64,000 bases of DNA from Mucilaginibacter agri (GTDB taxonomy: Bacteria > Bacteroidota > Bacteroidia > Sphingobacteriales > Sphingobacteriaceae), in NCBI RefSeq assembly GCF_009928685.1, contig NZ_WWEO01000044.1:434001-498000 (forward strand). The letters run 5' to 3'. Both the position numbers and the translations under genes were made by a program. The notes below the pieces were generated by a model. It had not been told where the DNA came from, ran no database searches, and was given only the letters and a program-made list of their open reading frames with translations. Every line of letters begins with the position of its first letter. Position 1 is the first letter of the stretch. Of the stretch, positions 35,414 through 43,911 are shown in pieces.

Positions 35414-36178
35414 GTACAAGGTTTGTCCCTCCGTATAATAAGTTTTCCTCGTGCCATCTTTAATCAAGATCTTCTCCCCTTTCGGCGTTTCCTTTTTACG
35501 GGTATGGTGCACCTGCAGAAAATCACGAAACTCACCGCTGATAATATCAGGTTTAGCTTTGGTGATTTCCTTTTCAGCGTGGGTTAATACATGCGTAATG
35601 GATTTAGCCAGCTCCTTTATCTTTTCCTCTGGTATTTTATTGGCTATAGAAAATGGCGAGATACCGGCATCGTACAAAATCTCATCTGCATAGGCATTAC
35701 CAATGCCACGGATAAACTTTTGATCGAGCAGCAGGTTTTTAATAACTGTGCGTTTCTTCTGCAATTGATCCGTTAACCATTTTGGCGTTACAGATTCATC
35801 CAGCGCATCAGGGGCGTCTTTCTTGTCAGGATCGAGCGTTGGTGTGGCTGCGGATTGAAAATCCGTCAGCGCCAGGCCAGAGCCATCCGTAAAATGCAAC
35901 TCTACCACGGTGTATTTGTTATCGTTCTTCCCTTCAAACAAAAACAGCTGCCCATGCAACATGAGGTGCAGCGCCAAAATATGTGCACCGAAGTCGAAAT
36001 AAAGTTCCTTGCCTTCGCGGTAAACTTTCTTCAATGTTTCATTGCGAAGTGCGTGCTGCAATTCATGGGCAGAAACGTTGAGTTTCTTACTAGTGGTGCT
36101 AATCTCTTTCAGCGCTTTACCACCTAACTTTTTATCGAGGTTGCGGGCAAAAACCTGCAAATCGGGTAATTCGGGCAT
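35411..36178 (-). CDS. Fpg/Nei family DNA glycosylase with a zincless finger
   Basis: Base-excision repair glycosylase/AP lyase, 255 residues. Catalytic Pro2 and Glu3 (MPELPD), Lys57 (REGKELY) and the helix-two-turn-helix with the conserved Asn (FIRGIGNAYADEILYDAGISP) are present. The C-terminal hairpin has the expected shape (GTRKTYYTEGQTLY, with the DNA-contacting Arg) but none of the four zinc Cys residues, so it looks like the zincless finger described for NEIL1 and some viral Nei proteins. It lies 36 nt after the DUF2723 gene on the same strand. Substrate preference (8-oxoG or oxidised pyrimidines) is not predictable. Confidence 0.9.
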   Translation of the reverse strand: MPELPDLQVFARNLDKKLGGKALKEISTTSKKLNVSAHELQHALRNETLKKVYREGKELYFDFGAHILALHLMLHGQLFLFEGKNDNKYTVVELHFTDGSGLALTDFQSAATPTLDPDKKDAPDALDESVTPKWLTDQLQKKRTVIKNLLLDQKFIRGIGNAYADEILYDAGISPFSIANKIPEEKIKELAKSITHVLTHAEKEITKAKPDIISGEFRDFLQVHHTRKKETPKGEKILIKDGTRKTYYTEGQTLY

Positions 36179-36192
36179 AATAATCGGGTTTA

Positions 36193-36223
36193 AAGCAATA
36201 ACAGCTTAGCGCCGTTATTGCTT
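36193..36223 (-). terminator. Possible weak terminator/processing hairpin at end of DUF2723 gene
   Basis: AAGCAATAAC (36193-36202) pairs with GTTATTGCTT (36214-36223) and overlaps the stop codon of the upstream gene. There is no strong T-run, so it may attenuate rather than end transcription into the glycosylase gene. Confidence 0.4.
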
Positions 36224-39200
36224 CCCTAAAATAGCAGAAAATTTATTTTCGTAGTCTTTTAGTTCGCCTTCCAGTTTGGTGTTTAAAGCAAGCTGATTAT
36301 TATCTCTGGTCATACCAGCCATTGCCTGCATCAGCGACATGCCCATCTGAACATCGCGTAAACTTATGCTATCGGCATTATCTTTCAATAGGCGATAGTT
36401 ATAATCTAACTGATCCTTAACATAGGTATTGATGCTGTTAACATATTTATTACCCAGGTTAATATCTTTGAGGTGGTATGCAGTATCTGCAATGTAATAT
36501 TTGCGGGCTGCAACATCAATGTATGGTGTTAAATCGGGCATTACCTCATCCATCTTATGCAGGGTGTTTACAGCTTCGTTATGATGACCTTCTGCGGCTA
36601 GATTTTGGGTAAGCGTCATCCAGTTACTCAAAAGCATTGGGTAGAACACATCAACGGTTTGGCTATCCAGATAGCGGGCATTTTTTATGTTGCCCCATTT
36701 GTATTTGTTAACCATGTTATTGTACATGGCCATGGTATTGGTCTGCTCGTTGTCGGTAGTGTTTTTTTCTGTTTTGAAAGGAATTAAACGGTAAATCAAT
36801 CCTTCTTTGTAAAGATGTGGTCTGAGGCCGATAATCTCCTCGTCGGTCATGGAAGTGGCGAAACAGATTGGGCGTTTCCAATCGTTATGCACCAAAATAT
36901 CCATCATACCTAAACCAGCCTTAGTTAAGTATTGTCCCGGATATTTCCACTCAATAGTATCGGCAATTTTATTTTGCTGATCAGCGGTAACCACATGATT
37001 ATCCAGTACCTGTTTTTTATTAACGGTTATCTTGAAGTTTCTGGTAGGCAGATAATTTTCACTGCTGCCATCCTGGTACTCCACCTTGGCGCGCATATCA
37101 TCTGAGGTTATAAACTCAAACACATCTTTCAGCTCAACCGAATCGGGCAATTTGGCATCGTTAAAGCGTATAATATCCCTTACGCCATCTTTGTATTTAT
37201 CATAAGGCATACTGATAGGCGCTGCAGCGGCTTCGTTAATAGGGTGCTGCATTTGGCGAACGTTCCAACCAGCTGAGAACAGGTTGACGTTAATAAGTCG
37301 AACATCAGGCCTTACGTTTTCTACTTCCTGTACGTACCAGAGCGGATAAGTTTCATTATCGGCAGAATTAAAAAGAATGGCATTTTTAGGACAAGAGATC
37401 AGGTAATTATAAGCCAGATCATGCGCTATGGTCTTGGTAGAACGATCGTGATCTTTCCACTCTTTAGAGGCAAGTAAAACCGGGACGGCCAGCAAACACG
37501 TGGCAATAGAGAGGTACGATGCAGTACGGGCATTTAGTTTTTTCATCAACAGATCGGCCATAGCCAATACCCCTAACCCAATCCAAATGGCAAAGGCATA
37601 AAACGAGCCCACGTATGAGTAATCGCGTTCGCGTGGTTGCAGGTTATACTGGTTTACATAAAGCACTATGGCTATCCCCATAAAAAAGTACATCACGGCT
37701 ATAACCAGGGCATCTTGCTTGTTGCGGCGATATTGATACACCATGCCCAGTAAACCAACAATTAACGGTAGTGCATACAGCGGTGTATAGGTATTACTTT
37801 TCATAATCGAGTCCGGCAAGTGTCGACTATGATCAAGCAGACCGGTTGTCCAGTTACCGTTAAGCGAATGGGTGCTCGCTTGTCCGTCGATGTCGTTATA
37901 ACGGCCTACAAAATTCCATAGAAAATAGCGGAAGTACATTTGATAGATCTGCCAGCTAAACAACCAGCTAAGGTTGTCGGAAAACGTTGGCGTTTGTCCG
38001 TCACCCAAGCGTAGCCAATCTTTATAAAAAGCCACGTCGTTAGCATCGGTACTAAAAATACGAGGCATAATGGTATTATGATCATAAATTAATTCCTGCT
38101 TTTTACCAACAACCTCGTAGCTTTTTGGTCCCTTGCGATACATAGTGATACCTTCCTTCTGATCGATAGCCTTAGCATCAAAATATGGCCCGTACAATAA
38201 TGGCGGAGCCACGTACTGTATCCGGCTGAGGTATTCGCCCAAAGAAAACGCGTTATCAGCGTGGTAGTTATTCAGGTTGGTATCCGCATGCGCGCGGATA
38301 GGTACCATGGTAAACGAGCTGTAACCGAAATAGATAAATGCCAAACAAACCAACGCAAGGTTTAAAGCCGGTTTATGTTTGCGAATACTGTATACAATAC
38401 CATAAGCAATCAAAGCAACCAACAGGGCTAAAAAGATTAAAGCGCCCGAATTAAACGGCATGCCGAGACTGTTTACCGCAAATAAATCGGCGTAAGCGAA
38501 AAGCTTTACCGTGTATTGGATAATACCAAATTGCACAACTGCCAGCAACACCACTCCAGCCAAAAAAGCAATGATGGTATTTTTAACGTTGATATTTTTA
38601 TACCTGCGGAAGTAATAAACCAAAGTCATGGCAGGTATAGTTAATAAGTTTAATAAATGTATACCTACCGAAAGCCCCATTACATAAGCAATAAGCACCA
38701 ACCAACGATCGGAGCCGGGCTCATCAACCTGAGCTTCCCATTTGAATATGGCCCAGAAAACCACCGCTGTACACAACATAGCGGGCGAAAACACTACTGT
38801 TTCTACAGCCGAAAACCAAAACGTATCTGTAAAAATAAACCCTAATGCACCGACTAACCCCGCTCCCATTATCATGATGGTTTGGGTAGTAGTCTGCGTT
38901 TCGCCACGCTTAATCAGCAGCTTTTTAGCCATTGCTGTAATAGTCCAAAACAGAAACATAATGGCCGCACTACTGGATAGTGCAAAGCCCATGTTAGTAA
39001 AATACGCAACCTTGGTTTTGTCACCCATAGACAATAGAGAAAACGCTTTGCCTAACATGGCAAACATAGGATAACCCGGTTGGTGCGATACCTGTAAACG
39101 GTAAGCGCATGCTATGAATTCGCCGCAGTCCCAAAAACTTACGGATGGTTCTAAAGTTAAAATGTAGGTTGTCGCGGCTACTAAGAAGCAAAGCCAGCCA

Positions 39201-39229
39201 AACAGGTTATTAATTTTTTGATAGCTCAT
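36215..39229 (-). CDS. DUF2723 / TMEM260-like membrane glycosyltransferase (GT117-type)
   Basis: Large integral membrane protein of about 1004 residues from the ATG at 39229 (MSYQKINNLFGW); a longer reading would add 30 residues with no membrane logic. About ten or more hydrophobic segments fill residues 10-600. The family mark EPSVSFWDCGEFIACAYRLQ near residue 30, followed by HQPGYP, matches the GT-C first loop with its acidic residue. The C-terminal soluble part is helical. The eukaryotic relative TMEM260 is an O-mannosyltransferase, so protein O-glycosylation is a reasonable guess, in line with known O-glycosylation in Bacteroidota. The last 9 nt overlap a hairpin. Confidence 0.85.
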   Translation of the reverse strand: MSYQKINNLFGWLCFLVAATTYILTLEPSVSFWDCGEFIACAYRLQVSHQPGYPMFAMLGKAFSLLSMGDKTKVAYFTNMGFALSSSAAIMFLFWTITAMAKKLLIKRGETQTTTQTIMIMGAGLVGALGFIFTDTFWFSAVETVVFSPAMLCTAVVFWAIFKWEAQVDEPGSDRWLVLIAYVMGLSVGIHLLNLLTIPAMTLVYYFRRYKNINVKNTIIAFLAGVVLLAVVQFGIIQYTVKLFAYADLFAVNSLGMPFNSGALIFLALLVALIAYGIVYSIRKHKPALNLALVCLAFIYFGYSSFTMVPIRAHADTNLNNYHADNAFSLGEYLSRIQYVAPPLLYGPYFDAKAIDQKEGITMYRKGPKSYEVVGKKQELIYDHNTIMPRIFSTDANDVAFYKDWLRLGDGQTPTFSDNLSWLFSWQIYQMYFRYFLWNFVGRYNDIDGQASTHSLNGNWTTGLLDHSRHLPDSIMKSNTYTPLYALPLIVGLLGMVYQYRRNKQDALVIAVMYFFMGIAIVLYVNQYNLQPRERDYSYVGSFYAFAIWIGLGVLAMADLLMKKLNARTASYLSIATCLLAVPVLLASKEWKDHDRSTKTIAHDLAYNYLISCPKNAILFNSADNETYPLWYVQEVENVRPDVRLINVNLFSAGWNVRQMQHPINEAAAAPISMPYDKYKDGVRDIIRFNDAKLPDSVELKDVFEFITSDDMRAKVEYQDGSSENYLPTRNFKITVNKKQVLDNHVVTADQQNKIADTIEWKYPGQYLTKAGLGMMDILVHNDWKRPICFATSMTDEEIIGLRPHLYKEGLIYRLIPFKTEKNTTDNEQTNTMAMYNNMVNKYKWGNIKNARYLDSQTVDVFYPMLLSNWMTLTQNLAAEGHHNEAVNTLHKMDEVMPDLTPYIDVAARKYYIADTAYHLKDINLGNKYVNSINTYVKDQLDYNYRLLKDNADSISLRDVQMGMSLMQAMAGMTRDNNQLALNTKLEGELKDYENKFSAILGKQ

Positions 39230-39344
39230 GTTGTAAAGCAGTTTAGTTTTCAGCACTAATATCCGGCTTATTGTAACGCAGTGTTTATCAGCATAGCTAT
39301 GTTTAACATTCTTTAACAATATTTAACACATTGCGAGAGAGGCA

Positions 39345-39420
39345 GGAATCGAGAATCAGGAATCAAGACAAAACCTTCTTCTTAGCCAAGTCTTGTTTCT
39401 TGATTCTTGTCTCTTGATTC
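39345..39420. repeat. Dispersed GAATCAAGA-type repeat, inverted pair
   Basis: Left units GAATCGAGA, ATCAGG and GAATCAAGACAA at 39345-39372, and a reversed set at 39387-39420 (CAAGTCTTG onward, with TTGATTC twice). Together they form an imperfect inverted repeat with arms of about 30 nt between two divergent genes. Confidence 0.65.
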
Positions 39421-39440
39421 TATTTTAGATATTTGCCCTT

Positions 39441-39641
39441 ATGGACGGAAAAACCAGAAGCGACATTTACCCGGGCCTCGAGGTAGATATTATATTAAAG
39501 AAAGACCAACGCACAGGCGAGCGTACACGCGGATTTGTAGACAGGATATTAACCAGCGCGCCTTACCATACGCGCGGGATTAAAGTGCGATTAGAAGACG
39601 GCCAAGTAGGTCGTGTGATAGAAATATTTGAAGAAGACTAA
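39441..39641 (+). CDS. YwbE family protein
   Basis: A 66-residue protein matching the YwbE family almost end to end: IYPGLEVDIILKKDQRTGERTRGFV, then TSAPYHTRGIKVRLEDGQVGRV. It is a small beta-rich cytoplasmic protein of unknown function found across Firmicutes and Bacteroidota. The ATG is 5 nt after a near-consensus -7 box (GATATTTG, 39428-39435), another leaderless candidate. The DUF1345 gene follows 43 nt later. Confidence 0.9.
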   Translation: MDGKTRSDIYPGLEVDIILKKDQRTGERTRGFVDRILTSAPYHTRGIKVRLEDGQVGRVIEIFEED

Positions 39642-39684
39642 GCTATCCCCTATAACTATCTACCAGAAACACTACATTTAACCA

Positions 39685-40371
39685 ATGACCAACAAACCCA
39701 TAGCCCGGAAACCCCTGTTGCGCATGGACGCCCATTACAAGGTAATTTTAGCACTGGTATTGGCAGCTATAACCTGCTTTTCGGTAGCGCATTCGGTATC
39801 CCTATCAACTACGATATTGCTAACCTGGATGACCTTTGCCAGCACGGCCATTGTGGTAGACTGGTTTATTATTCTCACAGCCCATCCACGCGACTTCGGC
39901 AAAGTTGCAACGTTGGAAGATTCGAGCCGGACAATGATCTTTATACTGGTGATAGGGGCATCGATAGTAAGCTTATTTGCCATTATATTTTTGCTTAAAA
40001 CATCGAAGGGAACATCGCAAGCTGACGTAACAGGACACATTTTTTTGGTGATCAGTTCTGTTATTGTTTCGTGGACGCTGGTGCACACGCTATTTACCCT
40101 ACGTTATGCCCACATGTATTACGACAGGAGTAACGATGGTGATGCGAAACCGATAGGCGGCCTGGAGTTTCCGAAAGAGGACAAGCCAGATTACCTCGAC
40201 TTTGTATACTTCGCCTTCGTGATCGGCATGACGTTTCAGGTATCTGACGTGGAAATTTCGGACCGCCATATCAGGCGCTTGGCCTGGGTACACGGCATGA
40301 TCTCTTTTGCTTTTAATACCGCAATTGTAGCGCTGAGCATTAATGTAATTTCGGGATTGGTTGGCGGGTGA
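39685..40371 (+). CDS. DUF1345 family membrane protein
   Basis: A 228-residue inner-membrane protein with about five hydrophobic helices (residues about 15-55, 85-110, 120-145, 170-190, 205-225). The family stretch LDFVYFAFVIGMTFQVSDVEISDRHIRRLAWVHGMISF lies in the C-terminal half. The function of DUF1345 is unknown. It probably shares a transcript with ywbE upstream. Confidence 0.88.
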   Translation: MTNKPIARKPLLRMDAHYKVILALVLAAITCFSVAHSVSLSTTILLTWMTFASTAIVVDWFIILTAHPRDFGKVATLEDSSRTMIFILVIGASIVSLFAIIFLLKTSKGTSQADVTGHIFLVISSVIVSWTLVHTLFTLRYAHMYYDRSNDGDAKPIGGLEFPKEDKPDYLDFVYFAFVIGMTFQVSDVEISDRHIRRLAWVHGMISFAFNTAIVALSINVISGLVGG

Positions 40372-40383
40372 GCTCTCCTAAAT

Positions 40384-40456
40384 CCTCTCCCAAGGAGAGG
40401 ACTTTAAAATAACTGTTTAAGAACACACCCCTAACCCCTTTCTCCGTAGGAGTCCG
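40384..40456. repeat. Dispersed GC-rich intergenic repeat with hairpin
   Basis: CCTCTCC-CAA-GGAGAGG (40384-40400) is followed by ACACACCCCTAACCCCT (about 40423-40439). The same 17-nt segment occurs reversed around 53174-53190, so both are copies of one intergenic element. Confidence 0.65.
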
Positions 40457-40488
40457 TTGGGCAAGATGGGAATTAGATTTATATAAAT

Positions 40489-41127
40489 ATGCAAAAACCA
40501 GATAGTTTAATATTTGATATGGACGGCACCCTTTGGGACGCCGTGGAAACCTATGCGCAATCTTGGAATAACGTATTCCGGGATATGGGAATAGACATTG
40601 TTATCGAGCGCGATAAACTCGCAAAAATGGTAGGCTGGGAAGGCAAAAAGGTGATCAGGGAAATTATGCCAGATTTCGATGACGAGAAACGCCAGCAGAT
40701 TTACAACACGGTGAACGATGGTCGCCACAGCTTAATTGCACAAATGGGCGGCACTTTATATGATGGCGTAAGAGAAGGCTTAAAAGAGCTGGCAACCAGG
40801 TATGATCTTTTTATCCTGAGCAATTGCGCCAAAGGTATCATCCGCTCGTTTATTGATTGGGCGGGGATTGATGAGCATATCAAAGATGAACTTGCGCATG
40901 GTGTAAATTACATGCCCAAAAATCATAACATCAAACTGCTAGCCGAAAAGCACAACCTTAAAAACCCGGTCTACATTGGTGACACAGAAGGCGACGGCCA
41001 GCAAAGCCGCATAGCGGGTATCCCGTTTGTATTTGTAAACTACGGCTTTGGGCATACAGATGATTATGATCTGAAGTTTGACAACTTCAAAGACCTGACG
41101 AAGTATTTTATGGAGTTGCAAGGATAA
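40489..41127 (+). CDS. HAD family hydrolase (phosphoglycolate phosphatase-like)
   Basis: A 212-residue soluble HAD phosphatase. Motif I is DMDGTLWD (Asp10 nucleophile, Asp12), a helical cap domain spans about 18-85, motif II is LSNCAKG, and motif IV is GDTEGDGQQ. The cap type fits small phosphosugar or phosphoglycolate phosphatases; the substrate is not predictable. It lies 117 nt after DUF1345, behind a dispersed repeat, and converges with argH. Confidence 0.88.
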   Translation: MQKPDSLIFDMDGTLWDAVETYAQSWNNVFRDMGIDIVIERDKLAKMVGWEGKKVIREIMPDFDDEKRQQIYNTVNDGRHSLIAQMGGTLYDGVREGLKELATRYDLFILSNCAKGIIRSFIDWAGIDEHIKDELAHGVNYMPKNHNIKLLAEKHNLKNPVYIGDTEGDGQQSRIAGIPFVFVNYGFGHTDDYDLKFDNFKDLTKYFMELQG

Positions 41128-41136
41128 ATACTAGCT

Positions 41137-41241
41137 GTCGCAAGTTTAGCATAGCGTAATTTGCGACTTTTCTGTTGTAAGCTTTCAGCTTACGTAAGGT
41201 GAAAACTTACAGCAGTATTACCACCCCGATGGCAATCGGGG
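41137..41241. repeat. Cluster of three inverted repeats in a convergent spacer
   Basis: GTCGCAA/TTGCGAC (41137-41143, 41161-41167), GTAAGCT-TTC-AGCTTAC (41177-41193) and CCCCGAT-GGCA-ATCGGGG (41224-41241). The last may serve as terminator for either flanking gene; the others look like extragenic palindromic elements. Confidence 0.6.
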
Positions 41242-41259
41242 CGGCAGTAGTAGTGGACT

Positions 41260-42594
41260 TTATTTCGTCAGCTCAGTAATTGCTTGTTGTACTTTATAAA
41301 ACCCAAAGTTCTGCAACATCTTATCCATATTGGCAACAATATGCTCATTGCCTAAATTGCCAATGCTGCCCTCGTGGGTATGGTTAACTTCTTTGGCTGG
41401 GTTAAAATCGCCTTTTTCTATTGCCATGCCAACCTGCTTATAAGCATCACGGAACGGTGTGCCGCTGAGCACCAAATTATTAACTACTTCTACACTGAAC
41501 AGATAGTTATACTTAGAATCGTTAAGAATGTCGGTTTTAACGGTGATGTGCTGTAGCATAAATGTTGCCATTTGCAGGCACTGTTTCAATTCGGCAAAGG
41601 CTGGGAATAATAGTTCCTTCAACAACTGCATTTCGCGGTGGTAGCCTGATGGCAGGTTGGCAGTCATCATGGCAACATCGTTAGGCAATGCTTGTAGACG
41701 ATTGCAACGGCCACGCATAATTTCCCAAACATCGGGGTTCTTTTTGTGCGGCATAATGCTCGAACCCGTCGTCAGATTTTCAGGGTAACTTATAAAGGCA
41801 AAGTTTTGGCTCAGATATAAAGCCTGGTCCATAGCCATACGACCTAAGGTTGCGGCTAAAGCAGATAACGCCTGTGCTATAATACGCTCAGTTTTACCGC
41901 GGCCCATTTGCGCGTAAACTACGTTGTAATTCAGATCATCAAAGCCCAATAATTGGGTTGTCATGGTACGGTTTAATGGGAACGAAGAGCCATAGCCCGC
42001 AGCAGAACCCAACGGGTTTTTATTGGTGATATTCCAGGCGGCGCGCACCAATTCCAGGTCATCGATCAGGCTCTCGGCATAAGCACCGAACCATAAGCCA
42101 AATGATGAGGGCATGGCTACCTGTAAATGGGTATAGCCCGGCAGTAATACATCTTTATGTTTCTCGCTTAGTTCAATCAACTGGCGAAATAGTGTACTGG
42201 TTTCTTCAACCACTTGCTGCAGTTCGTTACGGAAAAACAGTTTCAGATCTACCAAAACCTGATCATTACGCGAGCGGCCGCTGTGGATCTTCTTTCCTGC
42301 CTCGCCAATACGACGGGTTAGCAACATTTCAATTTGCGAATGCACATCTTCCACATCGGCTTCTATGGCAAAATCTCCGGCCTCTACCTCGCGGTAAATG
42401 GCTTTCAATTCTTTCTGAATTACCTCCAGATCTTCAGTGCTCAACAAACCGATAGTTTCCAACATTTTGGTATGCGCCAGCGATCCCAGCACATCAAAAG
42501 CTGCCATTTGATTATCCAGCTCGCGGTCTTTACCTACCGTAAACTGATCTACCAATTGATTACTATCTATTTCTTTTTGCCATAGTTTGCTCAT
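41260..42594 (-). CDS. argH: Argininosuccinate lyase
   Basis: Splits argininosuccinate into arginine and fumarate, the last step of arginine synthesis. The 444 residues show the family signature GSSIMPHKKNPDVWE with the catalytic Ser loop, plus SGRSRNDQV and TGYTHLQ-like (PGYTHLQVAMP) segments in the expected order. Usually argH lies with argG and argC; here it stands alone, facing the HAD gene. The start is 4 nt after a near-consensus -7 box (CATCTTTG, 42599-42606), so the mRNA may have no leader. Confidence 0.96.
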   Translation of the reverse strand: MSKLWQKEIDSNQLVDQFTVGKDRELDNQMAAFDVLGSLAHTKMLETIGLLSTEDLEVIQKELKAIYREVEAGDFAIEADVEDVHSQIEMLLTRRIGEAGKKIHSGRSRNDQVLVDLKLFFRNELQQVVEETSTLFRQLIELSEKHKDVLLPGYTHLQVAMPSSFGLWFGAYAESLIDDLELVRAAWNITNKNPLGSAAGYGSSFPLNRTMTTQLLGFDDLNYNVVYAQMGRGKTERIIAQALSALAATLGRMAMDQALYLSQNFAFISYPENLTTGSSIMPHKKNPDVWEIMRGRCNRLQALPNDVAMMTANLPSGYHREMQLLKELLFPAFAELKQCLQMATFMLQHITVKTDILNDSKYNYLFSVEVVNNLVLSGTPFRDAYKQVGMAIEKGDFNPAKEVNHTHEGSIGNLGNEHIVANMDKMLQNFGFYKVQQAITELTK

Positions 42595-42619
42595 GCTGCA
42601 AAGATGAATAAAAAAATAA

Positions 42620-42735
42620 TGCCCCCCAACCCCCTAAAGGGGGAGAAAGAGAATCAGGAATCGAGAGACAAGAATCAAGACAACACTCTATCCCTCAATT
42701 TGTCATTCTGAACGTCAGTGAAGAATCTTCTTGAA
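42620..42735. repeat. Mosaic of three dispersed intergenic repeats
   Basis: In order: a CCCCCTAAAGGGGG element (42620-42645), a GAATCAGGAATCGAGA/CAAGAATCAAGA element (42648-42684) and a TGTCATTCTGAACGTCAGTGA element (42701-42735). Each type recurs elsewhere in the window, but only here do all three stand side by side. Confidence 0.7.
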
Positions 42736-42800
42736 TAGACAAGTCGAACTTTAAAAGCGAAAAAGCTCCTTCGCTATTGCTCAATATCACAAACTTCAAA

Positions 42801-43724
42801 CTAAAAAAGTCCTCCTTGTATTGGTTGTGTGGGTATAAACTGCGGCCTTCTAATACTCAATCCCAAGGCTTTATTAATCTCTTTCACCGTATAGTCAGCC
42901 AGCTCGGGCGAGTAGCGCTCATCGTGCTGGTGCATAAAAAACCAAACGGATTGCAGTCCTTCATCAGCCCATTTCTTAATACGGGCAACCCAATCGTCTA
43001 TACGTTGGTAATCTGTTGGATCGAGACTGTTACCTACAAAACGAATAAAGGCGTGAGGTGTTGGCAAATTCATGTGTACACAATCTCTTCGGCCGGATGC
43101 ATCGGTTATTACCGCACCCATATTCAGGTCGTGCAGTAGTTTAAACACATCATTCTCCTTACCTGCCGTATTAAACCATTCTTTATGTCGAACCTCTACA
43201 AATACGGGTACATCGTGAGGTAAGTGTTCCAGATAGGCCTTAAGTTCGGGGTAGCTTTTAGGCGTAAAGTTATCGCTCAATTGCAAAAACAGCGGCCCTA
43301 ATTTATCGCCGAAGGCTATTATGCCATTGTAAAATTGCGTGGTAATCTCTTCCGCATTTTTGAGCCTGCGGATATGGCTTATTGATTGCGAAAACTTAGG
43401 GCAAAATTTAAATTCGGGATTAACGCTTGCCTTATCCGCCCATTTGCCAATAGTATCCGGCCCATAGGTTTGATAAAAAGTTGCATTTAATTCTATCGAA
43501 TCAAAGTGCTTAACGTATTCATCTAAAAAGTTAGCGTCTTTGGTTTTGGGTGGATAAATCTGCCCCACCCACTCCTTGCGTCCCCACTTGGCGCAACCTA
43601 CATGTACCGCTAATTCCCCTGTTCCCTTAGCTGCTTTTAACACACTGGTAGTTAAAGCTGTATCAGGCGGAAGTGTAAAGTCTATTTCCTTTAATAATAG
43701 TGGGTCAACCCGGCCAAATTCCAT
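42801..43724 (-). CDS. DUF72 domain-containing protein
   Basis: A 307-residue soluble protein with the DUF72 (YecE-like) TIM-barrel fold: VHVGCAKWGRKEWVGQIYP, FDSIELNATFYQ, FKFCPKFSQSISH, FVEVRHKEWF, and the C-terminal VWFFMHQHDERYSPELADY. The fold resembles metal-dependent sugar or endonuclease-IV-like barrels, but no activity is established. Single gene between dispersed repeats and a divergent outer-membrane receptor gene. Confidence 0.9.
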   Translation of the reverse strand: MEFGRVDPLLLKEIDFTLPPDTALTTSVLKAAKGTGELAVHVGCAKWGRKEWVGQIYPPKTKDANFLDEYVKHFDSIELNATFYQTYGPDTIGKWADKASVNPEFKFCPKFSQSISHIRRLKNAEEITTQFYNGIIAFGDKLGPLFLQLSDNFTPKSYPELKAYLEHLPHDVPVFVEVRHKEWFNTAGKENDVFKLLHDLNMGAVITDASGRRDCVHMNLPTPHAFIRFVGNSLDPTDYQRIDDWVARIKKWADEGLQSVWFFMHQHDERYSPELADYTVKEINKALGLSIRRPQFIPTQPIQGGLF

Positions 43725-43911
43725 ACAATATATTTTTGTTGAAGATAGGTTTTTTGCTGTCTAAAGTTCGGAATTTCTATTGCACCGGCTCAATATTTTT
43801 CAAGGGCCTTTTTCACTTTTTAAAAAAAATATCCGCTTTAACTGTCACGTGGGCATTTTTCGTGTGTCTCTTTTGGTGAATACACTAAACAAGCATTCTC
43901 ACACAAGCCTT

